Assembly: GCA_036245525.1 (NCBI GenBank)
Contig: BTPG01000001.1
Span: forward strand, 220,244,320 to 220,308,319
DNA: 64,000 nucleotides
Direction of reading: 5' to 3'
Source: Semisulcospira habei
Taxonomy: Eukaryota > Mollusca > Gastropoda > Semisulcospiridae
Shown here one piece after another: positions 47,196 to 58,394 of this stretch. Under the pieces are notes generated by a model. The model had not been told where the DNA came from. It did no database searches and was given only the letters and a program-made list of their open reading frames with translations. The position numbers and the translations under genes were made by a program. Each line of letters starts with the position of its first letter. Position 1 is the first letter of the stretch.

Positions 47196-47475
47196 AGAAG
47201 GGACGTACTGCAGCTCTGTTTGTTTAAATTGAAGAGGTGTCGTTTAATTTTGCAAATCATTATGGACTTTCCAACAGAAAAAATAAAAACCATAATCAAA
47301 GTTTAGAATCAGTCCAGAGTTTATTGAGTTTTTAATTCATTTTGAAACACCAGCTACGTTCTGATGGTGGGAATCTGGGTTGTATTCGAACCTGTTATTC
47401 AGTGCAGTGGCGTGGGAATTGACTTGATTGAAAAAAATGTTTTTTTCAAAGACGTGTAAAGTTGTTTGGCAATGT

Positions 47476-47695
47476 TTAACCCATTTAGCCCCGTCGCACT
47501 ACAGCAGGACATTGATCGACCATGAGAATTCAAGGGTAGTGCCAGATTAGCTTGGCGCCATCAGGCGCCATGCTAATCTGGCACTAACCTTAAATCATCA
47601 TGGTCAATCCTTCTCCTGCAACTTGTGCATAGTTGTGAAGTGACACTTCTAAAAATGTAATAGGTGAAATGCGGACTTGGGGTTAAATGGGTTAG
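47476..47695. mobile_element. Family B palindromic element
   Basis: About 220 bp. The left end is TTAACCCATTTAGCCCC and the right end is GGGGTTAAATGGGTTAG. The hairpin has the centre GGCGCCATCAGGCGCC. Confidence 0.82.
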
Positions 47696-47877
47696 GGCTC
47701 CCTTGGTGCATGCACTTTCATTTGTTATTCTTGCACGTGCCAAACACACGGATCAGCATACATTTATTTTCATGGTGTCAACATAGCTCTACTGAGATAT
47801 GAGAAAGTTGTTGACATGTGTCCACCTATTGATCTCCAAATGTTGGTCTTGTATGGCTTGAGATTGAAGCTATCATT

Positions 47878-48207
47878 TTAACCTCTTCGCTGCCGAGAAT
47901 ACTTGAACGCAATCAAGCTGCAAAGAGACCTAGATCCTCATGAGCCCCCGCAACTGCTTGCTGAGACCACATATCCACGTTTCTTGGACGAAAGGGACTC
48001 GTTGGCGTGGAATTATCCCATTTAACCCCAAGGCAGCTTTCCCCTCATGTCACCTGACGACGTACCAGTTGCAGAAGATGACAGCTCAAAGGGCTGTATA
48101 AGATTATCATGTCGATCCATCTCCTGCTGTAGTGTGTCATGACTTAATAGACTAACAAAAATTTCTGAAGTTACGGAGCCTGCGAACACTGGTACTGAAG
48201 GAGTTAA
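47878..48207. mobile_element. Family A element with nested family B element
   Basis: The left part 47878-48012 (TTAACCTCTTCGCTGCC start) and the right part 48156-48207 (ending CACTGGTACTGAAGGAGTTAA, 21 bases minus the first) are separated by a family B element. The break is at the internal GAATTAACA of family A. Part of the hairpin is missing. Confidence 0.65.
48013..48155. mobile_element. Degraded family B element nested in family A
   Basis: The left end TTATCCCATTTAACCCC and the right end CTAA are decayed TTAA sites. The intact family A copy at 60037 has GAATTAACA at the same place, which gives the empty site. Confidence 0.6.
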
Positions 48208-49139
48208 CTTGTAGTGGCTTTATTCGCCATGAGTTTTGTTCCCAGTAAGATTCACCAATGGCCGGAATTCAGCATGCGAATGCCGATTGTTTTAAAAGTA
48301 GGGTTTTTACCATTGTGAAAAAAAAATCTAACTTGTATCTATTGTTTTAGACTCTTTCACTGGCCTTGTACATTTTTAATCCTTATGTGACGTGAACACA
48401 ATGGAGTGTTATTTTTCTTTTTCATGCATCGACCCCAGTCCGTTTCAGCGGAAATCATGTATGATTCAAAATTTAAAAATTGTCTAGAACTGTTGTTTGA
48501 AAGTTGTCAATATCCTTTTATAAAGCAGATCAGCCAGTTCTTGTTTTCTACAAGAGGCAGAAATTCCTTAAAAGAGAAGCTGTGCCTTTTGCTAACATAG
48601 ATCGGCCCTATTCATGTCCTCAGACCTAAGGGTCCGTATGATGGGTTTTCCCCCCTACGGGTTTCACTCAGATGCAAAATATCTGGGCATGTATTTTGTA
48701 TTTTTTAATTTGCCAAAGGGCCTTCGCGGAAACAATCATTTTTATTTTGTATTTAAATATAACAGTAAGACATTTTTGGCTTGCATCTGCCATTTGTTAT
48801 TGAAGTGAAGCTTTAATTTTTCACAGGGAAACTGATTGATGGCTATGATTCAAAATTTGCTAGCGGTGTTTTACATTAGAAAAAACCCCCGCAGTATTTG
48901 AACAAAAGCCCTCGTTAAATATTCGCTGTTGCTAGACTGCATATTTCTGTCCATGACACTTGAGTGCAAATATCAGTGACGCTGTAATTTTACAGACAGT
49001 GGTTGATAATAGTGATTTGAAGTTGAGTTCACTCTTCGTTGGATTTTTTATGGGCGTTAGATGAAACTGAGGTTTCCATAGGAAGTTAGTCGAAATACTT
49101 ATGTGAAGATCCGACGAAATCTCTGATATCATAGTGATA
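48208..49139. other. No gene seen
   Basis: AT-rich. Open frames of about 64 codons have no recognised domain. Confidence 0.5.
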
Positions 49140-49640
49140 TAAATTAGTCGAAACCTAAGGCACACTCAAATTCAAATACTGTGGAGGCGATAAGAAACTG
49201 AGGGAAAACTCAATTTTAAAAAAATATTGAAGTCAGCCAAAACCTAAAGGTACACTCAAATTCAACTACTATAGAGGTCAGGCGAAGCCAAAGGTAAACG
49301 CAGTTTCAAATGATCTGAAGGTCAGACGAAACCAAATATTCGTAGTTTCAAATGAGTTATGGAGGTCAGTAACATGTAAGTCACACTCAGATTTTAATGC
49401 TGTAGAATCAGACTAAACCTAAGGTAAACTGAATTTCAGATGATATGAAAGTCAGAGGAAACCACTGCCCTGTGAAATTGTCCTTGTGTTACAATCAGAA
49501 TTGTGCTTTTCACAAATAAGGACTTCTTTGCCTTCACGTGGCAGAATTTGAAATGATATGAAAGTCAAGTGAAACATAACGTAAATTCTTTTTTTTTAAT
49601 AAATGTCAAATGATACCAGTCGTAAATTCAGTTTCAATGA
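49140..49640. repeat. Strongly diverged tandem repeat, about 55-60 bp
   Basis: Motifs in the order GAGGTCAGxCGAAACC, TAAGGTAAACTCAxTTTCA and AATGATxTGAA recur six or more times with many substitutions. Confidence 0.5.
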
Positions 49641-49663
49641 TGTGGAATTTGTGCTATCTCGTT

Positions 49664-49879
49664 TTCAAGCCCTTCATTGCCTAGGAAAATCAAACGTCAC
49701 CCACCTACAAGAGGCATAGATCCCCAAGAGCCCCCGCTGTCGCGGGGGCTCGTGAGTATCCAAGCCTCTTACTGAGACCAATTCGTAACCATGCACTTTT
49801 GAAGGTTTTGAGTTTGGGTCATTGTATGAACAAAGATTTTAGAAACAAAATTAGCGTCCAGTGGCAGGGAAGAGGTTAT
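49664..49879. mobile_element. Family A palindromic element
   Basis: 216 bp with decayed ends TTCA and TTAT. The hairpin 49707-49772 has the centre CCCCCGCTGTCGCGGGGG. Confidence 0.75.
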
Positions 49880-50067
49880 GATATGTAACAAGCCGGGTTT
49901 CAACTCGCAGTTTTAACATATAAAAATTAAACAGTAGATAAAACCGGTTATTAATCACTGTTGGTATATAGCCGGTGTCCTTGGTGTGTCCGTTTTAACT
50001 TGAATTTCACCAACGGAAAATTCCGACCGTGATTGTATAATGCATCTTTGTCGAGTGTATGCGAGTC
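49880..50067. other. No feature seen
   Basis: Short unremarkable stretch before the minisatellite. Confidence 0.4.
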
Positions 50068-50650
50068 ACTGATGAAGCGAAATGATAACTAGGTCGATAG
50101 ATAGGTTCTTACTGATGAAGCGAAATGATAACTAGGTCGATAGATGGGGGTTCTTACTGATGAAGCGAAATGATAACTAGGTCGATAGATGGGGGTTCTT
50201 ACTGATGAAGCGAAATGATAACTAGGTCGATAGATGGGGGTTCTTACTGATGAAGCGAAATAACTAGGTCGATAGATGGGGGTTCTTACTGATGAAGCGA
50301 AATGATAACTAGGTCGATAGATGGGGGTTCTTACTGATGAAGCGAAATGATAACTAGGTCGATAGATGGGGGTTCTTACTGATGAAGCGAAATGATAACT
50401 AGGTCGATAGATGGGGGTTCTTACTGATGAAGCGAAATGATAACTAGGTCGATAGATGGGGGTTCTTACTGATGAAGCGAAATGATAACTAGGTCGATAG
50501 ATGGGGGTTCTTACTGATGAAGCGAAATGATAACTAGGTCTATAGATGGGGGTTCTTACTGATGAAGCGAAATGATAACTAGGTCGATAGATGGGGGTTC
50601 TTACTGATGAAGCGAAATGATAACTAGGTCGATAGATGGGGGTTCTTAGA
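50068..50650. repeat. 45-bp minisatellite, about 13 copies
   Basis: The unit starts ACTGATGAAGCGAAATGATA and ends GATGGGGGTTCTT, 45 bp long. One unit lacks 3 bp and one has GTCTATAG. Because 45 is a multiple of 3, the minus strand reads as a 15-residue repeat (RTPIYRPSYHFASSV) for about 200 codons. No other evidence of coding. Confidence 0.93.
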
Positions 50651-50670
50651 GACTCACTTTGCAAAAGTCC

Positions 50671-50737
50671 TTCGGGCCGCCTCGGCTGCAGCTGGTCCAC
50701 GCAAATGCGCGGGCCAGGGACGGCCGAGGTCGGTCCG
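50671..50737. repeat. Family E palindrome
   Basis: GGGCCGCCTCGGCTG and GACGGCCGAGGTCGGTCC are the outer arms, with CACGCAAATGCGCG at the centre. It directly borders the minisatellite. Confidence 0.6.
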
Positions 50738-50936
50738 AGTAGGTATATGCACGCACGAGTGTGTCGCGTGCCTTTATTTATCTACTGATTGTGGCATACC
50801 AGTCAATACAACATGTTTAATCCAGAAGCATCTCGGTCGCACCTGCTACAATTCATGTAACCTGACACCCATTGAGGACAATGAGCATGGTCCAGATCAA
50901 GCTGACCCGATGAAGTGGAAGGGTTGATTGCATAAG

Positions 50937-51064
50937 GGCCTGACGAGAGTAATGCTAATCCGCTGCGCCACCGCGTAATAGCTCAAGTCAGAATACTGAA
51001 TTGAGCTTAAGGAAGCGGTGGCGCGCACCCGGTGGCGCAGCGGATTTGCATTACTCGTCAGGCC
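50937..51064. repeat. Palindrome I, 128 bp
   Basis: GGCCTGACGAGAGTAATGC pairs with GCATTACTCGTCAGGCC; inner arms TCCGCTGCGCCACCG and CGGTGGCGCAGCGGA. A loop of about 50 bp contains a further weak inverted repeat (TAGCTCAA/TTGAGCTTA). Confidence 0.75.
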
Positions 51065-51560
51065 TATGGTTGATTGTTATGGTATGCATGAAAGTGAACG
51101 GTGATCGTCTACCTTCGCCAAGCCAGAATTCTTAGCGCACCGTTAGGCTCAGCGGACTTGGATCAGACTAGGTTTTTACTCAGCCGATGAATACCACACA
51201 CATTTTCTGGTATGCCGTATAGCGTGTTCCATGCTTGCTGTCTTTTCTCTTGCTTAACGATGTTCATGGCGCCGCTGAGCTGGAGGTTGGAGCTTTGAAA
51301 GCCTGCTGCTAGTAAGCGAGATTTCAGGGGCAAACCTCCATCCTTTAGTTATAAATGACCGGTGTAGGTATGCTTCACAGTGCGTATTATAGACAGATAT
51401 ATTATTTCCTCGTTGTGGTAATTAGCAAAGCTAATGCGTAATTATAAGTGACACTGATCTGCACGTATCGATGATGATTGCAAACCGGCGATCCCCACTT
51501 TGGCCGATACAGTCGAACTCCCAAAAGCTCAGATAACACCAGAACAGGTGGACGTGATCT
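51065..51560. other. No gene seen
   Basis: No recognised repeat or domain. Confidence 0.5.
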
Positions 51561-51566
51561 CTGTCA

Positions 51567-51724
51567 ACAAGAGGCCTAACTAACCCTTTGCGTGTCGGTA
51601 GCGGTTTTTGTCGCGATGATTTCTGTTGGAATCATCGCGACAAAAAACCGCTACCGACACGCAAAGGGTTAGATTCTTATGAACTCCTGCTGCTGCAGGG
51701 GCTCATGTGGATTTATGTCTTGCA
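51567..51724. repeat. Family A hairpin split by a family C element
   Basis: The left start CAACAAGAGGC is separated from GATTCTTATGAACTCCTGC by a 93-bp family C palindrome. The right arm ends GTGGATTTATGTCTTGCAG. Confidence 0.6.
51580..51672. mobile_element. Family C palindromic element nested in family A
   Basis: CTAACCCTTTGCGTGTCGG at the left and CGACACGCAAAGGGTTAG at the right. Arms of about 43 bp are nearly perfect. Relative to 11966 the arms carry matched changes (GCGATGAT/ATCATCGC against GAGGTGAT/ATCACCTC). The ends are CTAA/TTAG and not TTAA. Confidence 0.75.
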
Positions 51725-51863
51725 GATTGAAGGCAGGTGTAGGTCATTTGACATCGGAGCGCGCAACGTTTTTCGCGGCAAATATCTCCGCCAATTAACA
51801 CTTTTCTGTACCACTCTTAGAACAAAAATCATTCAGTGACAGTGGACCTAATACGGTTTACTT

Positions 51864-52076
51864 TTAACTCAATCTACCCCAACACCGAAATCCACAAATT
51901 TTGCCATTGTCCTCTGAAGACTGCATTGCAGTGCCGGACACAGATCGACCATGATAGTTCAAGGGTGATGCCAGAATAGCTTGGCGCCATAGGCGCCAAG
52001 CTATTCTGGCATCACCCTTGAACTATCATGGTCGATCCTTATCTTGCTGTGGTGTGTCTGGGGTAGAAGGAGTTAA
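51864..52076. mobile_element. Family B' palindromic element, TTAA-flanked
   Basis: 213 bp, ends TTAACTCAATCTACCCC and GGGGTAGAAGGAGTTAA. The hairpin is almost perfect around GGCGCCATAGGCGCC. It shares the core design of family B but has distinct termini. Confidence 0.85.
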
Positions 52077-53424
52077 GAAACTCAAACAATGTGTCAGTTT
52101 TACTGTACAGTCGGAAAAAAATGGGATTTTTCTCATGAAACGACTGATTTTATATCCCTACATGTGCCCCGGATTTTCAGGTGAATTGGCCAAGTTTTCA
52201 AGTCTGAAGCAGTGCAGGCATACATGAGGTCTGCATGCTTGACCTCGATATTTAAATCTGCCGGGGCTCTGTTTAGGGTATTGAAAATGGCTTGTTCTTG
52301 TTTGTTTTTTCACCAAATGTTTACAGCAAAATAGACAAATCATAGGAGTTCAGTAAAATATATTCCATATTAGGTCAATTGGCACTAAGTGATATTTGTT
52401 CTTAAAGTGGTACAGAAAAGTGTTTCTTTGCGGGGATATTAATTGGGGAAAACGTGCGCTCCTATGGCAAACGGCCTATAGGCATCCAGTGAGACCCAAG
52501 TCATAGAGCTATTTTTGAGTTGAGGTATGTCTTACAGGAGACACACGCAACTGACTTTATTTCTTCGTCTCATGTACATATACATTTGATATTAAGACAT
52601 CTAGCCCTGGGTTTAAGGCTCTGCTGCTGTAATATTGACCTTAACCGCTTAAGTTGAGGCTTTTTTCCCCGGAGCTAACCACGTATTGAACAGCCAACGC
52701 TGCAAGTTACACAGTTTGCACAGTCCCCAGCAAAGCAATAAAACCCAGTGCTACGCTTTATTTCACTGCCAGCTGGACACGTGAATGGGTCGCTGTCATG
52801 TATTTCAGTGCTCAACAAGTATGATTCGTTTTCTGTAGTAGCAGACTTCAGTATAGGGTGCAATACATAGCGATCCATTCAACCAGGCAAATGGCAATGA
52901 AGTGAAGCGTGAGCACTGTTGTGCCGGGTTTTATTGGGTCGCTGGGGACTGTGAACTGCTTAACATGTAGAGTTGACTCACAAGTTGATTAACGAGTCTG
53001 TGCACATGCACTAATGTACACATTATTTTACACTGAAAAGTATTTTGTACAGAAGTGCATGTGCACTGGGCATTTCTAATCTTGTGTGCACAGACCATAA
53101 ATCAGTGTCAGCTGCAGTCTCAGATGAACAGTGTACGTTCCTTTTTTACCGGGTACGGAGTTACGTGTTTGCATTACCCAGTGATCCAGAAAATTGATCC
53201 ATGAAAACACGACTCTACCATTTTCTGATTCTAACAAGAGGCAGACTAATGGTAATCGCTTGGGCGGGAGATATATAAAGCTCAAGGGGTAATCGGCACT
53301 ATTTTTGTTTTAAAATGTTACAATACATTCCCAGCAGAATCCGCTTGCCATAGCCTAAGAGATACTGTAAAGTGTGTAGAGTTACGTAAGGTCAGACCAA
53401 ACAGGTGACTGCGAATTAAATGCA
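52077..53424. other. No gene recognised
   Basis: 1.35 kb without palindromes, microsatellites or recognisable coding domains. Confidence 0.5.
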
Positions 53425-53605
53425 TTCACACATTCTAGCCCAGGACTGAAATCCCCAAATTTTCCGGTTGCCCTCTGTGAAGGACTGTATTACAATTCGC
53501 CTAGAGACCGATCGAGCATGATAGTTCAAGCTATTCTGGAACCACCCTTGAACAGTCACGTTCGATCCATGTCTTGCTGTGGTGTGTCTGGGCTGAATGA
53601 GTTAA
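53425..53605. mobile_element. Family B' element with deleted hairpin
   Basis: The left end is a decayed TTCACACATTCTAGCCC and the right end CTGGGCTGAATGAGTTAA. The left arm is joined directly to CTATTCTGG, so the centre was lost. Confidence 0.6.
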
Positions 53606-54385
53606 AATGCAAAGAAATATTCTACGGAAAAAAACACGCTTAAAAAGGACAAGTACAACGGTTTTAACAAAGTGTGTTTGCACGTGTACTTTTTTAGCTT
53701 CTTTCTTTCTGTGAAAAGGAAACGTTAGTAATCTGTTCGGCTCTTGCTCCGAAGCGTGCTTGTTTCTTTATTGCTGATTTCCTTGCGATAGATGGGCATG
53801 AGGTTTTGCATTATATAATGACCTCTTGTGCCTCATATAATAGCTTTCTGACCGTGTCTGCGAGAGGGGAGATAATTGTCTCTGCTCTATAGCCATGAGC
53901 CACGTCTACCGCGTAAGAGCCGGCTGGCAATTTCAAACTTTGTTTTTGATGTAGCAAAAGCTGACTTCGCTTCTGTAACGTAGATGTACATGTATATTGA
54001 TTGAATGTCAGTTCGGAAGCAGGGGTGATTTGGAAACTGAAGCATGCCATGTTGCAGCGGTTTGGGTGTAGCGTTTTGCTCTTCCAGCATCATAAAGATC
54101 CGGGCAGCTGACATTATTCCTGTGATGAAGAAAGATAATAGATTGGATGCAACGCAGTCAGACGATCCTCCAGCCAATGTCCGGGTCAGCTAAGGCAGAG
54201 GGCGGCCCGGGAATCTATTGCGCAGTGAGAAAGACTTTTGCGCGGCTGACGAAAATCTGTGCGGTTGAGATCCAGTCAGAATACGTTCGGTGTGTCACTG
54301 ACTGCGAAGACGCGCTTTACACGCTGATGACTTAATCTGACGGACATTACACCAGTCCACCATGTGGGTTCATGGGATGGATTCG
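53606..54385. other. No gene seen; weak palindrome J relative
   Basis: AAACACGCTTAAAAAGGAC near 53633 and GTGTACTTTTTTAGC near 53683 resemble palindrome J. Confidence 0.4.
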
Positions 54386-54390
54386 CGCCA

Positions 54391-54456
54391 GCAAGAGGCG
54401 CAGATTCTCATAAGCCCCTGCAGCTGCAGGGGCTTATGAGAATCTATGCCTCTTGC
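54391..54456. repeat. Family A hairpin core, nearly perfect
   Basis: 66 bp with arms of about 30 bp around CCCCTGCAGCTGCAGGGG. Relative to the copy at 60081 it has three matched pairs of changes in the two arms. Confidence 0.75.
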
Positions 54457-54594
54457 AGATTGAAAGATGCTGGTTGATGGTACGGAAGATGGGACGGCGG
54501 GACTGATTTAAAGAGACTAACAACTCCTATAATAGGTGTCACGACCTTTTGTGGTAATGGTCGGTCACCTAGAAGACAAAGTCTTTCGCATGCT

Positions 54595-54715
54595 TTAACC
54601 CTTTGGCTGTCGGCAGCGCTTTTTTTTCTTGTTGTGGTTGCTCCGGAAATCACCTCGACAAAAAGCGCTATGGAATCACTTTAGCAAAATGCGCTACCAA
54701 CAGCCAAATGGTGAA
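54595..54715. mobile_element. Family C element, enlarged
   Basis: Left end TTAACCCTTTGGCTGTCGG, right end CAACAGCCAAATGGTGAA. The inner right arm is duplicated (two AAAATGCGCTA-like blocks). Confidence 0.65.
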
Positions 54716-55047
54716 ACTACAGCTAGCCTAACTGTGCTCCAAGAGTCCGGATATACTCTAAGATGAAAAGTACACTGACATTAAAAATTGTATAGATCAC
54801 CCGTTCAAAACCCGCTAAATTACGCTGATTTAAATAAAAATCAGTTGCACGTCTATCATCATTATCTTCAAAATCTTATTCCGTTTTTTTCTCTCTCCAA
54901 TTTCACTCCAAATCCAAAACACCCGACAATACGAATGATTACTGTCAAAATGTCGGTAAATCAGTGCTCACTCTGACCAATCAGTGCAAGAAAATCCTAT
55001 TTTTTCAGAACTCGGACCCTCTCTGGCCTAAATAAATAAATAATACA
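54716..55047. other. No gene seen
   Basis: AT-rich. Confidence 0.5.
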
Positions 55048-55261
55048 TTAACTCATTCTACCCCAACACCGAAATCCCCAAATGCTGCCGTTGTTCTCTG
55101 AAGACTGGAATGCAGTGCAGGACACAGATCCACCATGATAGTTCAAGGGTCATGCCAGAATAGCTTGGCGCCCATAGGCGCCAAGCTATTCTGGCATCAC
55201 CCTTGAACTATCACGGTCGATCCTTATCTTGCTGTGGTGTGTCTGGGGTAGAATGAGTTAA
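55048..55261. mobile_element. Family B' palindromic element, TTAA-flanked
   Basis: 214 bp. TTAACTCATTCTACCCC and its complement at the ends. The hairpin has two or three arm mismatches. Confidence 0.87.
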
Positions 55262-55300
55262 TCGACTCAATAGTACGCTTAACTTCACAAAAGTCAAGAC

Positions 55301-55547
55301 TTGACCCGTTCACTGGTTAGAAAAGAAATGAAAACCAGCCAGCTGCAAGAGGTATAGATCCTCTTGAGCCTCCCCCCCCCCCACCCCTCCTACCCATCCC
55401 CCCCCCCCCCAGTTGCGGGGGCTCATGAAGATCTATGCCGCTTGCTGAAACCACTTTGCATCCATGATCTTTTGACGGCTGGGAATCCTTTGAACTGGCG
55501 GTGATTTCGATTACTAAATCTGCGTCCACTGGCAAGGAAAAACTGAA
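55301..55547. mobile_element. Family A element with expanded C tract
   Basis: Left TTGACCCGTTCACTGG, right TCCACTGGCAAGG. The hairpin loop has grown to a C-rich stretch of about 45 bp (55369-55410), making the loop asymmetric. Confidence 0.65.
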
Positions 55548-55554
55548 ACTTGGC

Positions 55555-55615
55555 CAGCTGGAGACATAGATTCTCCCGGCAATTTCACGGGCTCCTGAGA
55601 ATCTTTGTCTCTTGT
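55555..55615. repeat. Family A hairpin core
   Basis: CAGCTGGAGACATAGATTCTC pairs with the right arm ending GAATCTTTGTCTCTTG (the first motif minus its last base is the conserved part). Confidence 0.5.
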
Positions 55616-55926
55616 AGGCAGAACTATGGGGCGGGATGATCGACAGCTTCACAAATGTGTGACTAGCCGCCTCTAATTGGATCTAATCTGACGTATCTAT
55701 GACAGGTGGGGGAGGGTGTCGACCTAGGTGTAATAAACATGTCAAGTTTCAGAAAGAACGGGGGTTTTGTTCAATTTTGTAAAGGTGAAAAGAAATGGAG
55801 CACTGCATTTTTGACGTGCATCATTCGTTAGTAAGCGTTAGTCGGACTATTCTGGACATAGGAGCGACTTAAACTACTGACTTTATTATGCGAGGTTTTG
55901 AACAAAGCAAGCAATCGAACTCAATG

Positions 55927-56172
55927 TTGACCCCTTCACTGGCAGTGGACACTTATTGTGCTCTGAAATATTTGTTAGTTTTTGTTAATTTTCAACCGAG
56001 AGCTGTCTAAGTAACATGGATACAGAGATGTGTCAGCAAGAGGCATAAATCATCATGTGCCCCCCGCAACTGCCGGGGCTCATGAGGATCTATTCCTCTT
56101 GCAGTTGGGTAATGTTCAATTCTGCTCGACGGTTTGATTGGGTTCACCTTTTCTCGGCGGTGATGTGGTTAA
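55927..56172. mobile_element. Family A palindromic element
   Basis: 246 bp. Left TTGACCCCTTCACTGGC, right GGCGGTGATGTGGTTAA. Hairpin 56036-56102 with the centre CCCCCGCAACTGCCGGGG. Confidence 0.75.
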
Positions 56173-56836
56173 ATTCATCGGTTCCCTTCATTTGCATATT
56201 AATTGTGTGAGTTTGATGCATGGATTTTTAGTGAGTACATTAGAAGGCAGAACACGAAAATTGCATTCAGAAAAAACGTTCAGAAAATTTACAACAACAA
56301 CACTTACGAGCATATATGTGTGTTGGTTTGGGGTTTTTGATCTCACGGCTCTAAGAATATCCAAAATTTATCAGCAACAATTGTAGTCAAGCAGAAAATG
56401 ATGCCCGATTAACTGTTGAATGATCTAGTTTCCGATAAGTTAATCATTAGATGAACACGTGTGGACTTCGGCGGTGTCCGCTTCATCGTTGTCGAAATGG
56501 ACATTAGACGTTTAGTTTCAGTCCTGATTTCTTGTAACAATGGACATTGACATTTACTTTTGTATAAATGCAGTCTATGAAACAAGATTGGAAGAGTGCA
56601 AATTAAATGTCAAATGTCCATTTTTAAAAATAAGTAAATAAACAAGATTCTATTTCCTTTGTGAAATGGACATTTTGGCATTTGATTTGTACAAATCTAA
56701 TCTTTTTCCAATGACTCATGTAAATTTGACGTTTCATTTGTATATTCTAATATTGATTTCTGTACGGGCGTTTCGCGTGGTAATAAATCAGGTTAAATGT
56801 CTTACAATCTGAGCTTAGAAACAAGCTGGTACAAAA
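56173..56836. other. No gene; diverged inverted repeats
   Basis: The motif ATGGACATTxxACxTTTA occurs in both orientations at about 56500, 56545, 56615 and 56675. A family F half-copy is at 56320. Confidence 0.45.
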
Positions 56837-56930
56837 TTAACCCCTTCCCTGCCAGTGGACAACTGCGGGGGCTCATGAGGATCTATGTGTCTTGCAGATG
56901 GATTTTGTTTATTTTTCATGACAGTGAACC
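56837..56930. repeat. Family A element missing its left arm
   Basis: TTAACCCCTTCCCTGCCAG is followed directly by the right arm GGGGGCTCATGAGGATCTAT. Confidence 0.6.
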
Positions 56931-57301
56931 GGCCAAGTTCACCGACTTCAATAATGTTATTAGTAGCATGGATCCACGAATCTGCGGTTGTAAACAGGGA
57001 TTATACTACAGTTAGGGAGATTAAAAGGGCAATTATTTATCATCCCGTCACCATTTGAATTCTACAATTACGTTTATGTGTGTCGTATTTTCAATACGGT
57101 AGATAACAAGTTAATGTACGTTTTCTACTGTATATCCTTAACGTCAATCCTGGCGCTCGTCCATCCATTACGGATTGTTGGCTCTGAAGGTGAAAGAAGC
57201 TTTTCTTTGAATGCTGCCTTACAGTAGACTGTTATTAAAAGTTGGTGGGAGGGTTTCATCATTGAAAATGCTGGATTTCTTGGAACAATTTCTAGTCATA
57301 G

Positions 57302-57697
57302 TAGGGGCGGATCAGTTACCTCGGGGGGGGGGGGGGGGAGGGGGTTCAACGTTTTGTTTGGGACCTTCAACCTGATACAAAAGGCCTCCCCGACGCTAAA
57401 CCTTGCTTCAAGGGGCCGAAAAATCGACAAGCGGGGAAATTGCGGGGGGGGGGGGGGGGAGGGCCGGTGGAGGGGGAGGGGGAGAAGAGAGAGAGAGAGA
57501 GAGAGAAGGCGCGTGCGTGTTAAGACTTTCACCATTCGCCAAATATCAATGGGGGGATGGGGGGGGGGAGGGATGGCGGGGGGAGGGGGGTCCAAACACC
57601 CCAAAAAGGGACTTTCTTATAGCTTTTTAAAGAATATTGGGTAGGGGAGGAGAGGGGGGTCCGGAACCCCATGGACCCCCCCCCAGATACGCCCCTG
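57302..57697. mobile_element. MITE-like element with GGGGCG termini
   Basis: About 396 bp. TAGGGGCGGATCAG at the left and CAGATACGCCCCTG at the right are imperfect terminal inverted repeats of a type often seen on hAT- or P-like non-autonomous elements. CATAG borders both sides (57297-57301 and 57698-57702). The inside is G-rich with several poly(G) runs. Confidence 0.5.
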
Positions 57698-57769
57698 CAT
57701 AGGTAAGCATAGTACTGCCATCATGGGCGGTTGTCGCAGAAAAAAGCGGGCCATATTCACGCGCTGTAG

Positions 57770-57836
57770 GTATGTGTGCTAGTCTGTGAATACGTCTGAG
57801 TCCCATATGGTCCAAAATCACAGTCGAGCACACATA
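57770..57836. repeat. Family F palindrome
   Basis: TATGTGTGCTAGTCTGTGA pairs with TCACAGTCGAGCACACATA, with GTCCCATATGGTCC near the centre. Confidence 0.65.
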
Positions 57837-58394
57837 TTTACTCCGACGATTCTGACGCCTTCAAAGGACTATGAACTTGAATATGACTAAACAATAGTGC
57901 CTGATTGCTAACTTCGTTCTACTCCAAGCGCCAAGCTAACCATGAACTAGCGCGAACTGCGGTTTGTATTTGACGAAAATCTGACTGAAAAAAAATACTT
58001 CGTTCATGTTCAGCCACTTTTGGTGCTCTCATTTATGTAAATTGCTCATTTTGATTGGAAGCAGACTTTTTCCAGTCTGGTAGGAAGTTATAGAGTATTG
58101 TACTGTGCACAGGATCTACCGTAATTGACCACGGACTAGCCTTATTACGATATCCATTCTTGATCGAACCACACCACCGGACTATGAATAATCTTTGACC
58201 ACCCAGGACCATTGTATGCTCAAGACTGCATGTGGGCAAAGAACAGAACAGAAATCATACATTCTGAAACATCCTATAGTCGCGGATCGTCGAAAACGTT
58301 TGTCAGCGATACAAGAACTGTGAAACTGTGAAACTCTATATGTCGGCAGATGACTAAAGACCATGAACCTCCCTGACAGCAAGTGACCGCAGAT
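57837..58394. other. No gene; one eroded family B fragment
   Basis: AATAGTGCCTGATTGCTAAC and GCCAAGCTAACCATG near 57895-57950 resemble family B arms. Confidence 0.4.

Noticed and set aside
45416..47306. Three overlapping open frames of 579-620 codons as real proteins
   Set aside because: All are produced by one stop-free 64-bp tandem unit; no domain, signal or codon-level constraint favours any frame.
50089..50700. 203-residue repeat protein on the minus strand
   Set aside because: It arises from the 45-bp minisatellite; its start lies in an unrelated palindrome and nothing else supports coding.
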